From: Microcaldota archaeon
GTDB taxonomy: Archaea > Micrarchaeota > Micrarchaeia > Anstonellales > Bilamarchaeaceae
Length of the DNA stretch: 6,584 bases
Assembly (NCBI GenBank): GCA_018813445.1
Contig: JAHJBR010000116.1
Coordinates: 1-6,584, forward strand
Direction of reading: 5' to 3'
In this document: piece after piece, positions 5,482 to 6,584 of the stretch
Numbering within the stretch: position 1 is the stretch's first letter
How the letters are laid out: every line of letters begins with the position of its first letter
Program-made: the position numbers and the translations under genes
Notes under the pieces: model-generated
Seen by the model: only the letters and a program-made list of their open reading frames with translations
The model's database searches: none
Told to the model about the DNA's origin: nothing

Positions 5482-6109
5482 AAAGATCACATCCTTCAAT
5501 AAATGGAATATTATTTCTTTCAGCGTATTCTTTTGATTGTTTTTTAGAAAGGGCTTTTCCTTTTCCCAGCATCTCACATAAGACCATGCACCCACTCATT
5601 CCAGCTCTCTCAGCAAGCGCAAGCGCAAGCTCTGTATGTCCTTTCCTATTTTCAATTCCTCTTCCGATTAAAAGAAAAACATGACCAGGGGAATAAAAAT
5701 TATTTTCAAATTCCTTTTTTGAATTTTCTGATTCACATAGTTTTGCAAATTCTGAAATAGTGAGTGAACGGTCATTATCCGTAATCCCAGTGTATACATC
5801 TTTATGGTTGATTGGAATAGAGAATGCAGGTTTGTCTCCATATGCAGTTTTTTTACAAGTTATTTTAGAATAGCTGGAATTTTCCAAGATATCAGTCATG
5901 AAATCTAATCCGAGTTTGGATGCAATACTGCTGCCTATTGCAAGGCAAATCAGGCCTCCTGCGTCTTTTCTAAGCAATTCGATTCTTCCAGGAGTTATGT
6001 TTTTTGCAGATAATACAATATCAGCTTCACCTTCTCTTTCATCCCCATCATAGATTACCGCAAATCCGCCTTTTTTCAATGAATCAGCGGCGTCATTCAA
6101 TTTTTGCAT
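5474..6109 (-). CDS. ribB: 3,4-dihydroxy-2-butanone 4-phosphate synthase
   Basis: RibB converts ribulose 5-phosphate to the four-carbon phosphate that lumazine synthase condenses with the pyrimidine intermediate. The 211-residue stand-alone protein has the acidic metal-binding loop DGDEREGEAD (21-30), where Glu26 is the expected metal ligand, then TGITDNDRSLT (107-117), SPGHVFLL (140-147) and GHTELALALAERAG (157-170) with His158. These match archaeal DHBP synthase (the YDxDEREGExD form). No fusion to RibA is present; RibA is a separate gene two positions downstream. Translation starts at the ATG ending at 6109; no Shine-Dalgarno sequence is visible upstream, so a short leader or leaderless transcript is likely. 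The stop overlaps the start of the ribC-ribH fusion in ATGAATGA. It is the first gene of the rib operon. Confidence 0.96.
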   Translation of the reverse strand: MQKLNDAADSLKKGGFAVIYDGDEREGEADIVLSAKNITPGRIELLRKDAGGLICLAIGSSIASKLGLDFMTDILENSSYSKITCKKTAYGDKPAFSIPINHKDVYTGITDNDRSLTISEFAKLCESENSKKEFENNFYSPGHVFLLIGRGIENRKGHTELALALAERAGMSGCMVLCEMLGKGKALSKKQSKEYAERNNIPFIEGCDLYE

Positions 6110-6125
6110 AACTATATATTGGTAG

Positions 6126-6143
6126 TTACTTATTAATAAGTAA
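6126..6143. repeat. Perfect 18-bp palindrome at the ribB promoter, operator candidate
   Basis: TTACTTATTAATAAGTAA is identical to its reverse complement. The symmetry extends to 26 bp (6122-6147) with one mismatched pair. It lies 17 bases before the ribB start codon, between the TATA-like element and the start codon on the minus strand, where a bound repressor would block transcription. Archaeal rib genes in several lineages are controlled by RbkR, which binds palindromic operators; whether this is such a site is inference. It is also about 45 bases from the TATA element of the divergent gene. Confidence 0.6.
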
Positions 6144-6148
6144 TTACA

Positions 6149-6154
6149 ATATAA
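6149..6154 (-). promoter_or_regulatory. TATA-like element for the rib operon
   Basis: On the minus strand this reads TTATAT within CCAATTATATTG. Transcription about 26 bases downstream would begin near 6125, inside the palindrome, leaving a leader of about 16 bases. This fits the absence of a Shine-Dalgarno sequence before ribB. The whole interval is AT-rich, so other placements are possible. Confidence 0.4.
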
Positions 6155-6187
6155 TTGGTAATCATCTTATTCCATAAAATCGTACTA

Positions 6188-6196
6188 TTTTTTAAA
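6188..6196 (+). promoter_or_regulatory. TATA-like element for the divergent 3' gene (leaderless)
   Basis: TTTTTTAAA is centred about 26-27 bases before ATG 6219, so transcription would start at or within a base or two of the start codon. No ribosome binding site lies between. This is the expected geometry for a leaderless archaeal transcript. Confidence 0.5.
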
Positions 6197-6218
6197 CACA
6201 TTTCAACACTAATTCTTT

Positions 6219-6584
6219 ATGCAAGATGCTTCTAAAATGCCGAAAAGAATGGCACTTTTTATAAGGAAAATGGAAAGCAATGGATTCCAGATGAAAAAAC
6301 TAGATGTAAAACTAAGTAGTGCAGAAAAACAAGAATGCCTTGCAAACGGCACACGCGCAAAGCAAATGGGCTATATCCTAAAAGCGTATTACAAATTTAG
6401 ATCTTTTTTCAAAGACGAGATGAAAGGAACATATTTTCCAGAAAACATCTATGTGTTTAATAGGAATCAGAATGGTGAACAGTCAAATTTCTTTGTTTTC
6501 GCAAGATGGAATTGGAGCAGGGGAGTAGAACTTATGTATTCTAATCCACTTTCCCCTGAAAAAGGCGGAACGAAGCTAAAGAAA
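6219..6584 (+). CDS. Unrecognised protein, N-terminal part (runs off right edge)
   Basis: The frame is open for 122 codons to the window edge. The start at 6219 is supported by a TATA-like element about 26 bases upstream, which implies a leaderless message; ATGs at 6237 and 6249 are alternatives without ribosome binding sites. The N-terminal half is basic and probably helical (MPKRMALFIRKM, then a Lys-rich stretch). The second half is rich in aromatic residues, with alternating patterns suggesting beta strands (NIYVFNR, NFFVFARWNWSRGVELMY). No signal peptide or membrane segment is evident. I do not recognise a family and assign no function. It is divergent from the rib operon and shares its promoter interval. 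Confidence 0.7.
   Translation, partial: MQDASKMPKRMALFIRKMESNGFQMKKLDVKLSSAEKQECLANGTRAKQMGYILKAYYKFRSFFKDEMKGTYFPENIYVFNRNQNGEQSNFFVFARWNWSRGVELMYSNPLSPEKGGTKLKK

Noticed and set aside
5176..5536. Several overlapping plus-strand frames of 87-113 codons
   Set aside because: They are antisense shadows of the ribC-ribH and ribB genes, with no ribosome binding sites and low-complexity residue use.
5482..5595. N-terminal extension of the riboflavin synthase fusion to 5595
   Set aside because: The extra 38 codons lie wholly inside ribB in another frame and show no homology, while a good ribosome binding site and the family's normal N-terminus support the start at 5481.
5610..5635. Short repeat AAGCGC-AAGCGC in ribB
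   Set aside because: It encodes the LALALAERAG stretch of the conserved GHTELA helix and needs no other explanation.
1..6584. CRISPR arrays, tRNA genes or insertion sequences
   Set aside because: No spaced direct repeats, cloverleaf-like sequence, transposase motifs or terminal inverted repeats were seen.

Overview
This is an AT-rich window from an archaeal genome. The evidence is an archaeal-type riboflavin synthase domain (the lumazine-synthase paralogue, not the bacterial RibE type), an archaeal-like DHBP synthase, TATA-box promoters (one with a purine-rich BRE-like element), and very compact operons whose genes overlap by 4 to 8 bases with GGTGA-type ribosome binding sites. The species cannot be named. 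A small, streamlined archaeon such as a DPANN lineage is a guess based on compactness and a bacterial-like GTP cyclohydrolase II.

Layout. Bases 1-2574, minus strand: a tryptophan operon read right to left. It opens with a short helix-turn-helix (HTH) reading frame that appears split by a +1 frameshift, followed by trpE, trpG and the first 129 codons of trpD, which runs off the left edge. Bases 2736-4012, plus strand: three unrecognised genes. Two encode ankyrin-like proteins that look like paralogues of each other, and between them lies an 81-residue basic protein with its own strong promoter. Bases 4046-6109, minus strand: a riboflavin operon, ribB, then a ribC-ribH fusion, then ribA, each overlapping the next. 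Bases 6219-6584, plus strand: the 5' part of an unrecognised gene, probably transcribed leaderless and divergent from ribB.

How the genes work together. TrpE and TrpG form anthranilate synthase and TrpD adds the phosphoribosyl group, so the left operon covers the first two committed steps from chorismate to tryptophan. The rib operon supplies GTP cyclohydrolase II (RibA), the four-carbon unit (RibB), and both final steps, lumazine synthase and riboflavin synthase, on one polypeptide. The pyrimidine deaminase, reductase and phosphatase steps are not encoded here.

Most notable points: the single-chain fusion of archaeal riboflavin synthase to lumazine synthase, two paralogous folds catalysing consecutive reactions; the HTH frame before trpE, which has no ordinary start codon and is reached only by a +1 shift near the single Trp codon of a short upstream frame; the paralogous ankyrin-like pair; and a perfect 18-bp palindrome at the predicted ribB transcription start.
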